Below the pieces are notes generated by a model. The model saw only the letters and a list, made by a program, of their open reading frames with translations, searched no databases and was not told the origin of the DNA. Below are positions 14,696 through 23,128 of a stretch of 64,000 nucleotides of DNA, in pieces; position 1 is the stretch's first letter; every line of letters begins with the position of its first letter. The stretch comes from an uncultured Prevotellaceae bacterium. GTDB lineage: Bacteria > Bacteroidota > Bacteroidia > Bacteroidales > Bacteroidaceae. The translations under genes and the position numbers were made by a program. The stretch covers positions 1 through 64,000 of the forward strand of contig ONDA01000001.1 in assembly GCA_900316475.1 (NCBI GenBank), given 5' to 3'.

Positions 14696-16684
14696 ATGAC
14701 AAAAAGACCGTTCCGCCATACCCTCCGCATAGGGTTCCTCTACTTCCTGTTTTGTACGCTGATGCTCAGCGTCGTGCTGTTCAGCTATATCCTGCGCAGT
14801 CCCAGTTTGTCGTTTATGGATGTCGGTGGCTGGATCTATTTCGTCTGTTCGTGTCTGTCGCACGCCGCCCTCTTCGCAGCCGTGCCATTCCTGCTGCTCT
14901 ACGTGCCTGCCGCCCTGTTCGGTGGCGGCCCGAAGTGGAGTGGGGGACTGATGTGTGTGGGCGAAGTGCTGGTTACCATAGTGCTGATTATCAATAGCTT
15001 TGTCTACGGACTCTACCACTTCCATATCAACGGTTTGGTGGTGAGCATGCTTACCGGACCAGGGGCAGCCGACATCTTCGTCTTCAGTCCCTGGATTTAC
15101 TTCAAGGGTTCGCTATACATCGCTGCCATCATCGCCGTATGCGTTGCCCTGCTGTGGCTCGCATTCCGGGTCAATGGTAATCTCGCACCTCGTACCTCGC
15201 ACCTCTATCGTAACGGGTTGCTGGCGCTGCTGGGCGTCACACTGCTGGCACAGGGTATGCACGTCTATGCTGCTGCCACACTGAAGCGCTCGGTATTGGA
15301 GTCTACGGGCTACCTGCCCTACTACTTCCCCATTCGTATGAACTCCACACTCGACCGCTGGGGACTCATCGACGGCGACAAACTCTCGCTGATGCAGTTC
15401 GACGACGGCGACGACGGCGGCGACCTGGCCTACCCCGTCAAGCCGCTACAGACGGAACAGCCCGACACACTGCTGAACATCGTCATCTTCGGCGTCGACT
15501 CCTGGAACTACCGCACGATGACGCGCGAGTGTGTACCGAATGTCTATGCACTGGCCGACAGCGCCGAACTCTATCCCGACCACTTCAGCAGCAGCAATGG
15601 CACCCGCGGCGGACTCTTCGGTCTCTTCACCGGTGTGTCGTCCTACTACTGGGACAGCTTCGAGCGCTCCAACACCCAGCCGCTGTTGGTGACGCGCCTG
15701 AAGGAACTGGGCTACGACATACAGGCCTACCCCAGCGCCACCTTCGCCGACCCGCCCTTTGCCAAGATGTTCTTCGCCGGCATCGACGGCCTGAACACCG
15801 ACACCAAAGGCAAAACCGTCTTCGAGCGCGACTGCCAGATCACCCGCAACTTCATCGCCGACCTGCCCGCCGCCGTGCCCGCCGTTTCTCCGGCGGGTCC
15901 TTCCTCCGCCGTGCCCGCCTCCTCTCCGGCGGGTCCTTCCTCCGCCGTGCCCGCCTCCTCTCCGGCGGGTCCTTCCTCCGCCGTGCCCGCCTCCTCCCCG
16001 TCGGCAAAGCCTTTCTTCAAGTTCGTCTTCTACGACCTGCCCCACGCCATACAGATTCCGAAGGACCACCTCTACCACTTCCAGCCCTCGTGGGAGTATG
16101 CCGACTATATGGAGCTGGGCAACGACGACGACCCGACGCCCTTCTTCAACCTCTACCGTAACTGCGTATGGACGGTAGACTCGCTTATTGGTGAGGCCAT
16201 CAACGCCCTCAAGGAGCGCGACCTGCTCAAGAACACCGTCATCGTCATCACCGGCGACCATGGACAGGAGTTCAACGAGAACCACAAGAACTACTGGGGC
16301 CACTGGGCTAACTACTCACGGCCGCAGACGGGTGTGCCGATGGTGTACTACTACCCTGGCTGCAAGCCCCGGAAAGCGAAGCACCGCACCACCCACTACG
16401 ACATCTCGGCAACACTGCTGAAGCAGGTACTCGGCGTCAAGAATCCCACCGACGACTACTCGATGGGACGGCTGCTCAGCGACCCGACGCCCCGTGACTG
16501 GCACGTCGTGGGCAACGACCTCTTCTACGCCTTCATCCTCAACGACGGCACCATCGTCGAGAAACGCGGTGCCGGCAACGTCGTCATCTTCGACAAGGTG
16601 ATGAACCAGCTCGACAACTACCCGTTGAACGCCAAGCAGCTGAACGACGCCATCCTGCGCCTGAACCGTTTCTACAAAAAATAG
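14696..16684 (+). CDS. YejM/LtaS-like membrane sulfatase-fold protein with a Pro/Ser/Ala repeat insert
   Basis: Protein of 662 aa. Residues 1-195 hold about five membrane helices as in YejM/PbgA. The rest is an alkaline-phosphatase-superfamily domain with NIVIFGVDSWNYRTM (metal site), SSNGTRGGLFGLFTG (candidate nucleophile Thr) and VITGDHGQEFNENHKNYWGH (metal ligands). Such proteins transfer phospho-groups or, as YejM, regulate lipopolysaccharide synthesis. A 12-residue unit (AVPASSPAGPSS) repeats about 3.7 times at residues about 393-436, inside the catalytic domain between FIADLPA and KPFFKFVFY. A second odd insert, LAPRTSHLYRNG (about residues 162-173), separates two helices. It lies 5 nt after the fucosyltransferase gene. 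Confidence 0.75.
   Translation: MTKRPFRHTLRIGFLYFLFCTLMLSVVLFSYILRSPSLSFMDVGGWIYFVCSCLSHAALFAAVPFLLLYVPAALFGGGPKWSGGLMCVGEVLVTIVLIINSFVYGLYHFHINGLVVSMLTGPGAADIFVFSPWIYFKGSLYIAAIIAVCVALLWLAFRVNGNLAPRTSHLYRNGLLALLGVTLLAQGMHVYAAATLKRSVLESTGYLPYYFPIRMNSTLDRWGLIDGDKLSLMQFDDGDDGGDLAYPVKPLQTEQPDTLLNIVIFGVDSWNYRTMTRECVPNVYALADSAELYPDHFSSSNGTRGGLFGLFTGVSSYYWDSFERSNTQPLLVTRLKELGYDIQAYPSATFADPPFAKMFFAGIDGLNTDTKGKTVFERDCQITRNFIADLPAAVPAVSPAGPSSAVPASSPAGPSSAVPASSPAGPSSAVPASSPSAKPFFKFVFYDLPHAIQIPKDHLYHFQPSWEYADYMELGNDDDPTPFFNLYRNCVWTVDSLIGEAINALKERDLLKNTVIVITGDHGQEFNENHKNYWGHWANYSRPQTGVPMVYYYPGCKPRKAKHRTTHYDISATLLKQVLGVKNPTDDYSMGRLLSDPTPRDWHVVGNDLFYAFILNDGTIVEKRGAGNVVIFDKVMNQLDNYPLNAKQLNDAILRLNRFYKK
15872..16003 (+). 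repeat. 36-bp in-frame minisatellite
   Basis: Three full 36-bp units at 15872-15907, 15908-15943 and 15944-15979, then a partial fourth. Units 2 and 3 are identical; unit 1 differs at a few bases. Unit length is a multiple of three, so copy-number change would alter protein length without a frameshift. Confidence 0.9.
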
Positions 16685-16690
16685 CGCCCT

Positions 16691-17566
16691 ATGACCATCA
16701 TGTATCTCACCTTCGGCCAGAAGACCGAATACCACCTGCAGGCTTACCTCTCGATGCTCTCTTTCCGCCGACAGACCACCCCTCAGGACCGCATCGTCAT
16801 GGTGACCACTACGCCTGAACTCTACCGCCATGCCCGCTCCTGGGCCGACATCGTCACCATCAGCGACGATGAGGTTGGCCAATGGAAGGGACGCCACCAG
16901 TATATGTTCCGCGTGAAGACCATGGCTATGCGCCAGCAGGTTGAGGCTCATCCCGACGACCATCTGCTGTTTGTCGACACCGATACCGTCCTCTATGGAG
17001 ACTTGCAGCAGATGCGGGCGATTCTCGACCGAGGAACGGGACTCCTGCATCGCAACGAAGGACATCCATCGCAGATGAAGGGGCCGTCGCTGAAGATGTG
17101 GAAGACCGTCAGAGGCCGCACCTACGGCCATGTCACCCTGGGCGAGGAGCACTGTATGTGGAATTCCGGCATCATAGGTATGCCCCGACAACAGATGAAG
17201 CAGATTGCCGACGACACGCTGATGCTGCTCGACGGTATGCTCGACGACGGGGTGAAAAGCTTCAATATTGAGCAGTATGCCATGTCGGTGGCTATGCAGG
17301 CGCACGTGCCCTTGGCTGAGACGTACGACTACGTGGCTCATTACTGGGGTAACAAGGAGGAGTGGGAGCAGATGGCTACCGACGTGCTGCTGCGTGCCTA
17401 TATGCAGGAGAGTGGACTCGACGACGAACTGCAGGCCGTTGCCGACAGTATGCTGCACCAGCCTCCTGTCTTCGTGCACCGTTCCAACACGGCGCGCCGG
17501 CTAAGGCAGTTCGTAACGCGCCTGTTTCCCGACCGCAACCATCAGTACGTCACCGTCAGAACCTGA
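16691..17566 (+). CDS. GT8-like glycosyltransferase
   Basis: Protein of 291 aa, soluble. LLFVDTDTVLYGDLQQM contains a D-T-D metal/nucleotide-sugar motif in a context typical of GT-A enzymes such as family 8. MWNSGIIGMPRQQM is a second conserved-looking block. The start is 7 nt after the YejM-like stop. The 3' end overlaps the convergent gene by 11 nt (17556-17566). The exact family is uncertain. Confidence 0.65.
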   Translation: MTIMYLTFGQKTEYHLQAYLSMLSFRRQTTPQDRIVMVTTTPELYRHARSWADIVTISDDEVGQWKGRHQYMFRVKTMAMRQQVEAHPDDHLLFVDTDTVLYGDLQQMRAILDRGTGLLHRNEGHPSQMKGPSLKMWKTVRGRTYGHVTLGEEHCMWNSGIIGMPRQQMKQIADDTLMLLDGMLDDGVKSFNIEQYAMSVAMQAHVPLAETYDYVAHYWGNKEEWEQMATDVLLRAYMQESGLDDELQAVADSMLHQPPVFVHRSNTARRLRQFVTRLFPDRNHQYVTVRT

Positions 17567-18578
17567 CGTGATGGAAAGGGATACCCGTAATCTGGGCGGC
17601 ACGTCGCGGGAAACCACTGTTGTACATGCCGTCAGCCTGTAGCAGGAACGCCTGCTCGGCACGGCTAATCATGAGCATGTCGACAAACAGCTTGATGTTG
17701 ACGTCGTCTGTCGTCGTGTCCTGATAGTCAATATGGACGACGTCGCCCGGGATATAGTAGACGAAGTCGAGCCGCTCGGCAGCATATTTCAGGAAGCGCG
17801 TGCTGTCACTTGTCAGCAGCATCTTCATATCTGCCGCATGACTGTTGTGCAGTTCACGTATCTTCGCCACACAGCGCTCCATCAGCAGTATCTGCTTCTC
17901 GGGGGCAATGTGCTTGCCGTCGCGCTCGGTGAAGTCGTCGAGCAGTCCGATGAAGCGTAGCGACACCGCCACGTAGCCGCCACTGAGCGTCTCGCTGTAA
18001 CGCCGCAGGGCTTCCTCCAGACGCTCGCTGGGGCGGAACAGTTCGCGGAACAGCTCACCATAGCGTTTGCTGCGGGGCAACAGCAGGGCGTTGGTGTAGA
18101 CGTGCAACTGCTTGTGGGTCTCGCGGAATCGCTTTTGGAACCACAGCCGCTGGAAGAACGGCTCTACCAGCGTGCCATTCGAGCCACAGAACATCGGCTC
18201 GGCGTCCTCGGAGTTGTAGCACAGCTCCTCTTTCGTGATGCGCCAGTCCTTCGTTGCTGGTACTAAGTAATCCTCTAAGCGGAAAGGATGGTCGAAATAG
18301 ATGCGGAAGTCGTAACCCAGTTGCTTGGCAACGTCGTAAGCCGACACCACGCCGCGCAGACGGTCGGCAATGCCGCCGTGGTCCATCTTGCCGTCAAACA
18401 TGCAGACTATCTGCTTTGTCGTGTTCCTCGCCCGCGGTGCCGTCGCCGTGTAATATGGAGCCAGTTCCTGCGCCTTGCGCCGCCACTTGCCGCGCTGCTT
18501 GAACAGGTGCTGGAACACGTTCTGAAGTTCTTTGCCTGTACGATGCAGTAAGCCCTCTTTACCTCGAATCTTAATCAT
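17556..18578 (-). CDS. fucosyltransferase-like protein (NodZ/O-FucT-type fold), putative
   Basis: Protein of 340 aa. GGIADRLRGVVSAYDVAKQL near residue 65 resembles the G-x-x-D-R-L-R motif at the start of NodZ/O-fucosyltransferase-like enzymes. VAVSLRFIGLLDDFTE may be the GDP-sugar-binding Arg region. MLLTSDSTRFLKYA fits the C-terminal Rossmann half. I choose ATG 18578 because the longer frame would begin at 18614, about where transcription should start given the -7 box at 18623-18630. Role inferred from the glycan cluster beside it. Confidence 0.6.
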   Translation of the reverse strand: MIKIRGKEGLLHRTGKELQNVFQHLFKQRGKWRRKAQELAPYYTATAPRARNTTKQIVCMFDGKMDHGGIADRLRGVVSAYDVAKQLGYDFRIYFDHPFRLEDYLVPATKDWRITKEELCYNSEDAEPMFCGSNGTLVEPFFQRLWFQKRFRETHKQLHVYTNALLLPRSKRYGELFRELFRPSERLEEALRRYSETLSGGYVAVSLRFIGLLDDFTERDGKHIAPEKQILLMERCVAKIRELHNSHAADMKMLLTSDSTRFLKYAAERLDFVYYIPGDVVHIDYQDTTTDDVNIKLFVDMLMISRAEQAFLLQADGMYNSGFPRRAAQITGIPFHHVRF

Positions 18579-18622
18579 ATCGTGTCCTGTATGTCGCTGT
18601 ACCACAGCGACCAATTTACCTG

Positions 18623-18630
18623 CAAAGATA
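18623..18630 (-). promoter_or_regulatory. -7 promoter box (minus strand)
   Basis: The minus strand reads TATCTTTG. It implies transcription from about 18618 and a leader of roughly 40 nt for the gene starting at 18578. Confidence 0.7.
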
Positions 18631-18694
18631 ATGCTTTTTTGATATAAAAACTAAAAAGCCGAACTTTTTCTTTTGCTTTTCTCTCATTTTTTCG

Positions 18695-18702
18695 TAATTT
18701 TG
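18695..18702 (+). promoter_or_regulatory. cysS promoter
   Basis: TAATTTTG at -7, with TTTG at 18672-18675, 19 bases upstream, which is near-ideal spacing. The cysS ATG follows at 18733. Confidence 0.75.
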
Positions 18703-18732
18703 TCCCCCAAAAACAATTAAACAGCCGAAAAT

Positions 18733-20226
18733 ATGGAATCAAAACTTGTTATTTACAATACGCTGACGCGTCAGAAGGAGCGCTTCGAACCGCTCCATGC
18801 CCCCAATGTCGGTATGTATGTCTGTGGTCCCACCGTCTATGGCGACCCCCATCTGGGTCATGCCCGTCCCGCCATCACCTTCGACCTGGTGTTCCGCTAC
18901 CTGAAGCACCTCGGGTATAAAGTAAGGTACGTGCGTAACATCACCGACGTGGGTCACCTGGAGCACGACGCCGACGAGGGCGAGGACAAGATTGCTAAGA
19001 AGGCACGTGTGGAGCAGTTGGAGCCGATGGAGATAGCGCAGTACTACACCAACCGCTACCATCAGTATATGGACGCGCTGAACGTGCTGCGCCCCTCGAT
19101 AGAGCCGCATGCCTCTGGCCACATCATCGAGCAGCAGCAGCTGGTGCAGCAGATTCTCGACAACGGTTTTGCCTACGAGTCGAACGGCTCCGTCTACTTC
19201 GACATTGAGGCGTATAACAAGCAGTACAAGTACGGCATCCTCAGCGGCCGCTCTCTGGAGAACATCAAGGATGCCTCGCGCGACAACCTCGACGGCGTCG
19301 GCGAGAAGCACAACCAGGCCGACTTCGCCCTGTGGAAGAAGGCACAGCCGGAGCACATTATGCGCTGGCCGTCGCCCTGGAGCGACGGTTTCCCCGGCTG
19401 GCACTGCGAGTGTACGGCCATGGGTCGTAAGTACCTCGGCGAGATGTTCGACATCCACGGCGGCGGTCTGGACCTCGTCTTCCCCCACCACGAGTGCGAG
19501 ATAGCCCAGGCTACGGCGTCGATGGGTCATCAGGCCGTGAAGTACTGGATGCACAACAACATGCTGACCATCAACGGCCAGAAGATGGGTAAGTCGTACA
19601 ACAACTTCATCACGCTGGAGCAGTTCTTCACCGGCAACCATCCGCTGCTCGAGAAGGCATACTCGCCGATGACCATCCGCTTCTTCGTGCTCAGTGCCCA
19701 CTACCGCGGCACCGTCGACTTCTCCAACGAAGCCCTGCTGGCCGCCGAGAAGGGCCTGGAAAAGCTGATGAACGCCATCGCCGACCTCTCGCGCATTCAG
19801 GTTTCCCCGCAATGTGACCCCGAAACGGAGTGCACCGTGAAAGCCCTCCGCCAGAAGTGCTACGACGCCATGAACGACGACCTGGCCACGCCGCAGGTCA
19901 TCAGTCACCTGTTCGAGGCCTGCACCGTCGTCAACAAGCTCGTCGACCACAAGGCCACCATCTGCGCCGACTGTCTGAAGGAACTCAGCGAGACGATGCA
20001 CCTCTTTGCTGAGGACATACTCGGACTGAAGGCTGAGAAGAGCGGCACCAACGACGAGCGCGAGGCCGCCTTCGGCAAGGTCGTGGACATGGTGCTCGAA
20101 CTGCGTGCCAAGGCCAAGGCCGACAAGGACTGGGCCACCTCCGACAAGATTCGCGACGAGCTGGCTGCCGCCGGCTTCGAGGTGAAGGACACCAAGGACG
20201 GTGTCACGTGGAAGCTGAACAAGTAA
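18733..20226 (+). CDS. cysS: cysteinyl-tRNA synthetase
   Basis: Protein of 497 aa, full length for the family. It charges tRNA-Cys in the cytoplasm. Seen in the sequence: [19 protein letters not shown], with the first zinc Cys and an HLGH version of the HIGH motif; GWHCECTAM and [10 protein letters not shown], supplying other zinc ligands; and KMGKS, the KMSKS-loop equivalent at about residue 285. The C-terminal tRNA-binding helical region ends DGVTWKLNK. It has its own promoter and is monocistronic. Confidence 0.97.
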   Translation: MESKLVIYNTLTRQKERFEPLHAPNVGMYVCGPTVYGDPHLGHARPAITFDLVFRYLKHLGYKVRYVRNITDVGHLEHDADEGEDKIAKKARVEQLEPMEIAQYYTNRYHQYMDALNVLRPSIEPHASGHIIEQQQLVQQILDNGFAYESNGSVYFDIEAYNKQYKYGILSGRSLENIKDASRDNLDGVGEKHNQADFALWKKAQPEHIMRWPSPWSDGFPGWHCECTAMGRKYLGEMFDIHGGGLDLVFPHHECEIAQATASMGHQAVKYWMHNNMLTINGQKMGKSYNNFITLEQFFTGNHPLLEKAYSPMTIRFFVLSAHYRGTVDFSNEALLAAEKGLEKLMNAIADLSRIQVSPQCDPETECTVKALRQKCYDAMNDDLATPQVISHLFEACTVVNKLVDHKATICADCLKELSETMHLFAEDILGLKAEKSGTNDEREAAFGKVVDMVLELRAKAKADKDWATSDKIRDELAAAGFEVKDTKDGVTWKLNK

Positions 20227-20244
20227 GCACCCCTGCTGATGACG

Positions 20245-20349
20245 CTATGATAAGCAAAAAGAGGGTGTGCCTATTTGAAGTGAACCCAGAAAGTTGGACA
20301 CTGCTATGGATGCTGTGAGCATCGATAAAATAAAAAGTTTCTTCATCAT
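20245..20349 (-). pseudogene. truncated signal-peptide gene fused to an IS-end-like sequence
   Basis: A minus-strand frame of 34 codons starts at 20349 with a signal peptide, MMKKLFILSMLTASIAV. It then runs into SNFLGSLQIGTPSFCLS, encoded by a sequence (20245-20300) resembling the terminal repeat of IS3/IS150-group elements; the plus strand there reads TGAACCCAGAAAGTTGGACA. A minus-strand -7 box (TATTTTTG, 20378-20385) lies upstream. I read it as the start of a secreted-protein gene cut by a transposon that has since been mostly lost. It could still produce a 34-residue peptide. Confidence 0.4.
20281..20300 (+). mobile_element. IS3/IS150-group terminal-repeat remnant
   Basis: TGAACCCAGAAAGTTGGACA resembles the end pattern of IS150-like elements (a TGxACCC block, then TTGGAC). 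A second partial end-like string, GTGCACCCCAAAA, occurs near 20456. Both face the same way and no transposase frame lies between them, so this is a relic at most. Confidence 0.35.
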
Positions 20350-20491
20350 TTTGAGTTGTAGTTTGAATTTGACGGCACAAAAATACGAAAAAGAAGGGAT
20401 GCTCGCAATTTATTTCAGCGAACCGCCCTTTTAATTCAACGAATCATAATGAAAGCGTGCACCCCAAAATCGGCTTTAGTGTTCTAAACGT

Positions 20492-21259
20492 TTACTTACC
20501 GTCGAAGGCGTCGTGCGTCATCTCCACGGCGAGCGTCTGTCGGCGAAACTGGCTGACAGACAGGAAGTCCAGCCCGTTGTGGGGGCGGTTGGTGCCCCAT
20601 GAGTTCTTCATGACGAAGTATTTGCGGTTCTTGTCGTCGTGGGCCAGTCCGACGATGGCCATGGCGTGGCCGCTACTCTCCCAGCAGACGCCGTGGTGGC
20701 GGCGCACGGCGTGTATTACCTTCTTCAGCAGCGTGTCCATCGGCACGTTCAGGAAGCGGTTGTGCAGCCAGTTGTCGGGGGTGTCGATGACGATTTCCTT
20801 GCCGTAAGGCTTGTCGTCTTGACTCGTCAGACAGATATATTCTCCCGGGGCGCAGACGCTCCTGGCAAACTCCTGCAGCGTGTACTGGGCACCCAGCATG
20901 AAGGCGAAGTGCGGAGCCGGCGTCTCGACGGTGCGCATGGCGTCGTAGCTGACGATGCCGTGGCGCTGTATCAGTTCGAGGAGCGTGGCACCCATGCCGC
21001 GTTTCGACTCAGGAGCCTGTGGTTCCTCGCTCAGTTTCTGCTCGATAAAGGCCGGCGACAAGTTCACGCTGTCGCCCCATCGCAGGTGCTCCGTCTCGAT
21101 GGCCGCAAGCATGGCGTAAGCCCAGCAGAGCTGCGACTTCCCCTGGTCCTTGATAGGAGTCATCGGGTTAAGAACCTCGAACGTAAACTGCTTCGGGGGA
21201 CGATGCGTGCAGCCTGCGGCAAGCATCAATGCGAGGAAAAAACAAAAAAGATGTCTCAT
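20492..21259 (-). CDS. papain-like (C1 family) cysteine peptidase lipoprotein
   Basis: Protein of 255 aa. Lipobox LAAGC with Cys17 predicts export as a lipoprotein. The mature part starts with MTPIKDQGKSQLCWAYA, the papain Gln-Gly and catalytic Cys region. SSGHAMAIVGLAHD supplies the catalytic His, and KYFVMKNSWGTN the Asn. There is no propeptide between lipid anchor and catalytic domain, unlike most eukaryotic papains. It is probably an envelope peptidase of narrow specificity. Its promoter is divergent from the U32 gene; the start codons are only 39 nt apart. Confidence 0.82.
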   Translation of the reverse strand: MRHLFCFFLALMLAAGCTHRPPKQFTFEVLNPMTPIKDQGKSQLCWAYAMLAAIETEHLRWGDSVNLSPAFIEQKLSEEPQAPESKRGMGATLLELIQRHGIVSYDAMRTVETPAPHFAFMLGAQYTLQEFARSVCAPGEYICLTSQDDKPYGKEIVIDTPDNWLHNRFLNVPMDTLLKKVIHAVRRHHGVCWESSGHAMAIVGLAHDDKNRKYFVMKNSWGTNRPHNGLDFLSVSQFRRQTLAVEMTHDAFDGK

Positions 21260-21266
21260 CGGGTTG

Positions 21267-21274
21267 CAAAGTTA
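21267..21274 (-). promoter_or_regulatory. -7 box for the papain-like gene
   Basis: The minus strand reads TAACTTTG, seven bases before the ATG at 21259. The leader is at most a few nucleotides. Confidence 0.65.
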
Positions 21275-21286
21275 CAGAAAAATTTG

Positions 21287-21294
21287 TATTTTTG
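21287..21294 (+). promoter_or_regulatory. -7 box directly at the U32 gene start
   Basis: TATTTTTG is followed by CACC and ATG (21299). Transcription should begin at about the start codon, giving a leaderless or near-leaderless mRNA. It lies back-to-back with the box at 21267-21274, only 12 bases apart. Confidence 0.65.
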
Positions 21295-21298
21295 CACC

Positions 21299-22552
21299 AT
21301 GATTGCGAAAGATTTTGAGATTATGGCGCCCGTCGGCTCGCGTGAGTCGCTGGCGGCCGCCATTCAGGCGGGGGCTGGCAGCGTCTACTTTGGTGTAGAG
21401 CAGCTGAACATGCGGTCGCACTCTGCCAACCATTTTACCATTGACGACCTGCGCGACATTGCGGCCCAGTGCCGCGAGGCCGGCATCAAGTCGTACCTGA
21501 CGGTGAACACCATCATCTACGGCGAGGACCTGCCGCTGATGCGCGACATTATCGACGCTGCCCACGAGGCCGGCATCTCGGCGGTCATTGCGTCGGACGT
21601 GGCCGTGATGCAGTACTGCCGCAGGGTGGGGCAGGAGGTACACCTGTCGACGCAGCTGAACATATCGAACATCGAGGCGCTGAAGTTCTACGCTCAGTTT
21701 GCCGACGTCGTCGTGCTGGCCCGCGAACTGCGGCTGGAGCAGGTGGCAGAGATTTACCGTCAGGTCTGCGAGGAGCATGTCTGCGGACCGTCGGGCGAGC
21801 TGATACGCATCGAGATGTTCTGCCACGGGGCCTTGTGCATGGCCGTTTCGGGCAAGTGCTACATGAGCCTCGACGCTGCCAACCGCTCGGCCAACCGCGG
21901 CGAGTGCATACAGGTGTGCCGCCGCTCGTACACCGTGACCGACAACGAGACAGGCTACCAGTTGGAGATCGACAACAAGTACATTATGTCGCCCAAGGAC
22001 CTGAAGACCATTCGCTTTATAGATAAAATGATGAACGCGGGCGTGCGCGTGTTTAAGATAGAAGGCCGTGCCCGTGGTCCCGAATATGTCTACACCGTCG
22101 TGAGGTGCTACCAGGAGGCTATCCAGGCCGTCCTCGACGGCACGTTCACCGAAGCCCGTAAGGACGAGTGGGACACCCGGCTCGCCACCGTCTTCAACCG
22201 CGGCTTCTGGGACGGCTACTATCAGGGACAGCTCATGGGCGAGTGGAACAAGAACTACGGCTCGAACGCCACGGAGCGCAAGGTCTACGTCGGCAAGGGC
22301 ACGAAATACTACTCGAAGCTCGGCGTGGCGGAGTTCACCGTCGAGGCCACGACGTTCAAGGTGGGCGACCATCTGCTGATAACCGGTCCGACGACCGGTG
22401 TGATGTACGTCACCGCCGACGAGATACACGACGACAACGGCCCTGTAGAGGTGGCGCAGCAGGGCACCCGCGTCTCGATAGCCGTGACGGGCAAGGTGCG
22501 CCCCAGCGATAAGCTTTTTAAACTGGAGAGCGGCCTGCGGCCTAATGAATAA
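21299..22552 (+). CDS. peptidase U32 family protein (TrhP/YegQ-like)
   Basis: Protein of 417 aa. It starts MIAKDFEIMAPVGSRESLAA, the usual U32 N-terminus. The family [Fe-S] Cys set is visible as CHGALCMAVSGKC, later with CIQVCRR. Characterised relatives act in tRNA uridine hydroxylation (TrhP) or ubiquinone synthesis rather than proteolysis; the tRNA role is the better guess in an anaerobe. The long frame upstream of 21299 is antisense to the papain-like gene and is not real. ATG 21299 is supported by the promoter box 4 nt before it. Confidence 0.85.
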   Translation: MIAKDFEIMAPVGSRESLAAAIQAGAGSVYFGVEQLNMRSHSANHFTIDDLRDIAAQCREAGIKSYLTVNTIIYGEDLPLMRDIIDAAHEAGISAVIASDVAVMQYCRRVGQEVHLSTQLNISNIEALKFYAQFADVVVLARELRLEQVAEIYRQVCEEHVCGPSGELIRIEMFCHGALCMAVSGKCYMSLDAANRSANRGECIQVCRRSYTVTDNETGYQLEIDNKYIMSPKDLKTIRFIDKMMNAGVRVFKIEGRARGPEYVYTVVRCYQEAIQAVLDGTFTEARKDEWDTRLATVFNRGFWDGYYQGQLMGEWNKNYGSNATERKVYVGKGTKYYSKLGVAEFTVEATTFKVGDHLLITGPTTGVMYVTADEIHDDNGPVEVAQQGTRVSIAVTGKVRPSDKLFKLESGLRPNE

Positions 22553-22584
22553 TGAAGAATGAATAAAGAATAAAGAAAGGTGAT

Positions 22585-23004
22585 ATGACGATTAACGAAA
22601 TACAAGACGAGATTATCGAGGAGTTCGCCGGTCTGGACGACTGGATGGACAAGTACCAGCTGCTGATAGACATGGGTAACGAGCAGCAGCCGCTGCCCGA
22701 GCAGTACAAGACGGAGCAGAACCTCATTGACGGCTGCCAGAGCCGCGTGTGGCTGCAGGCCGACGAGGCGGATGGCATCGTCAGCTTCCGTGCCGAGAGC
22801 GACGCACTGATTGTCAAGGGCATCGTCAGCCTGCTTATCCGCGTGCTCTCAGGCCATACGCCGCAGGAAATCCTCGACGCCGACCTCTACTTCATCGACG
22901 AGATAGGCTTGAAGGAGCACCTCTCGCCAACGCGCAGCAACGGCCTTTTAGCAATGGTGAAGCAAATGCGAGCCTACGCGTTGGCTTTCAGCGCAAAGCG
23001 TTAG
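22585..23004 (+). CDS. sufE: SufE-like cysteine desulfurase activator
   Basis: Protein of 139 aa, typical SufE length. LIDGCQSRVWL carries the sulfur-accepting Cys (about residue 51). The rest matches SufE: PEQYKTEQN before it, ISLLIRVLSGHTPQEIL and a C-terminal NGLLAMVKQMRAYA. It accepts persulfide sulfur from a SufS-type desulfurase for Fe-S assembly in the cytoplasm. It lies 32 nt after the U32 gene, itself an Fe-S protein, and probably shares its transcript. Confidence 0.93.
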   Translation: MTINEIQDEIIEEFAGLDDWMDKYQLLIDMGNEQQPLPEQYKTEQNLIDGCQSRVWLQADEADGIVSFRAESDALIVKGIVSLLIRVLSGHTPQEILDADLYFIDEIGLKEHLSPTRSNGLLAMVKQMRAYALAFSAKR

Positions 23005-23044
23005 TTGAGGCCAGTTTTTTGATTTTAATTAACACGAGAAAGGC

Positions 23045-23074
23045 ATCCCGAAATGAAGAATTTCGGGATTTTTT
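23045..23074 (+). terminator. intrinsic terminator after sufE
   Basis: A perfect 10-bp stem (ATCCCGAAAT at 23045-23054 with ATTTCGGGAT at 23060-23069), 5-nt loop and a TTTTT tract. It ends 4 bases before the nrdD promoter box. Confidence 0.88.
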
Positions 23075-23077
23075 GTG

Positions 23078-23085
23078 TATCTTTG
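23078..23085 (+). promoter_or_regulatory. nrdD promoter -7 box
   Basis: TATCTTTG followed by GCAAAC. The predicted start near 23089 leaves a 40-nt leader before ATG 23129. No NrdR or FNR site was convincingly seen. Confidence 0.75.
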
Positions 23086-23128
23086 CAAACAGATTTCGAA
23101 GATCATTTAAACCAGATTGATACTCAAT

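Noticed and set aside
18739-20001. 420-aa minus-strand ORF, and similar long antisense ORFs over nrdD, the TGS-kinase gene, the 4751 lipoprotein and the 2361 fusion
   Set aside because: They are antisense shadows of GC-rich coding sequence. The plus-strand genes have full family motifs and promoters.
20281-20470. Complete insertion sequence
   Set aside because: The two end-like strings face the same way, lie under 200 bp apart and enclose no transposase.
20639-21298. 220-residue N-terminal extension of the U32 protein
   Set aside because: It is antisense to the papain-like lipoprotein gene. The promoter box at 21287 and the normal U32 start at 21299 define the gene.
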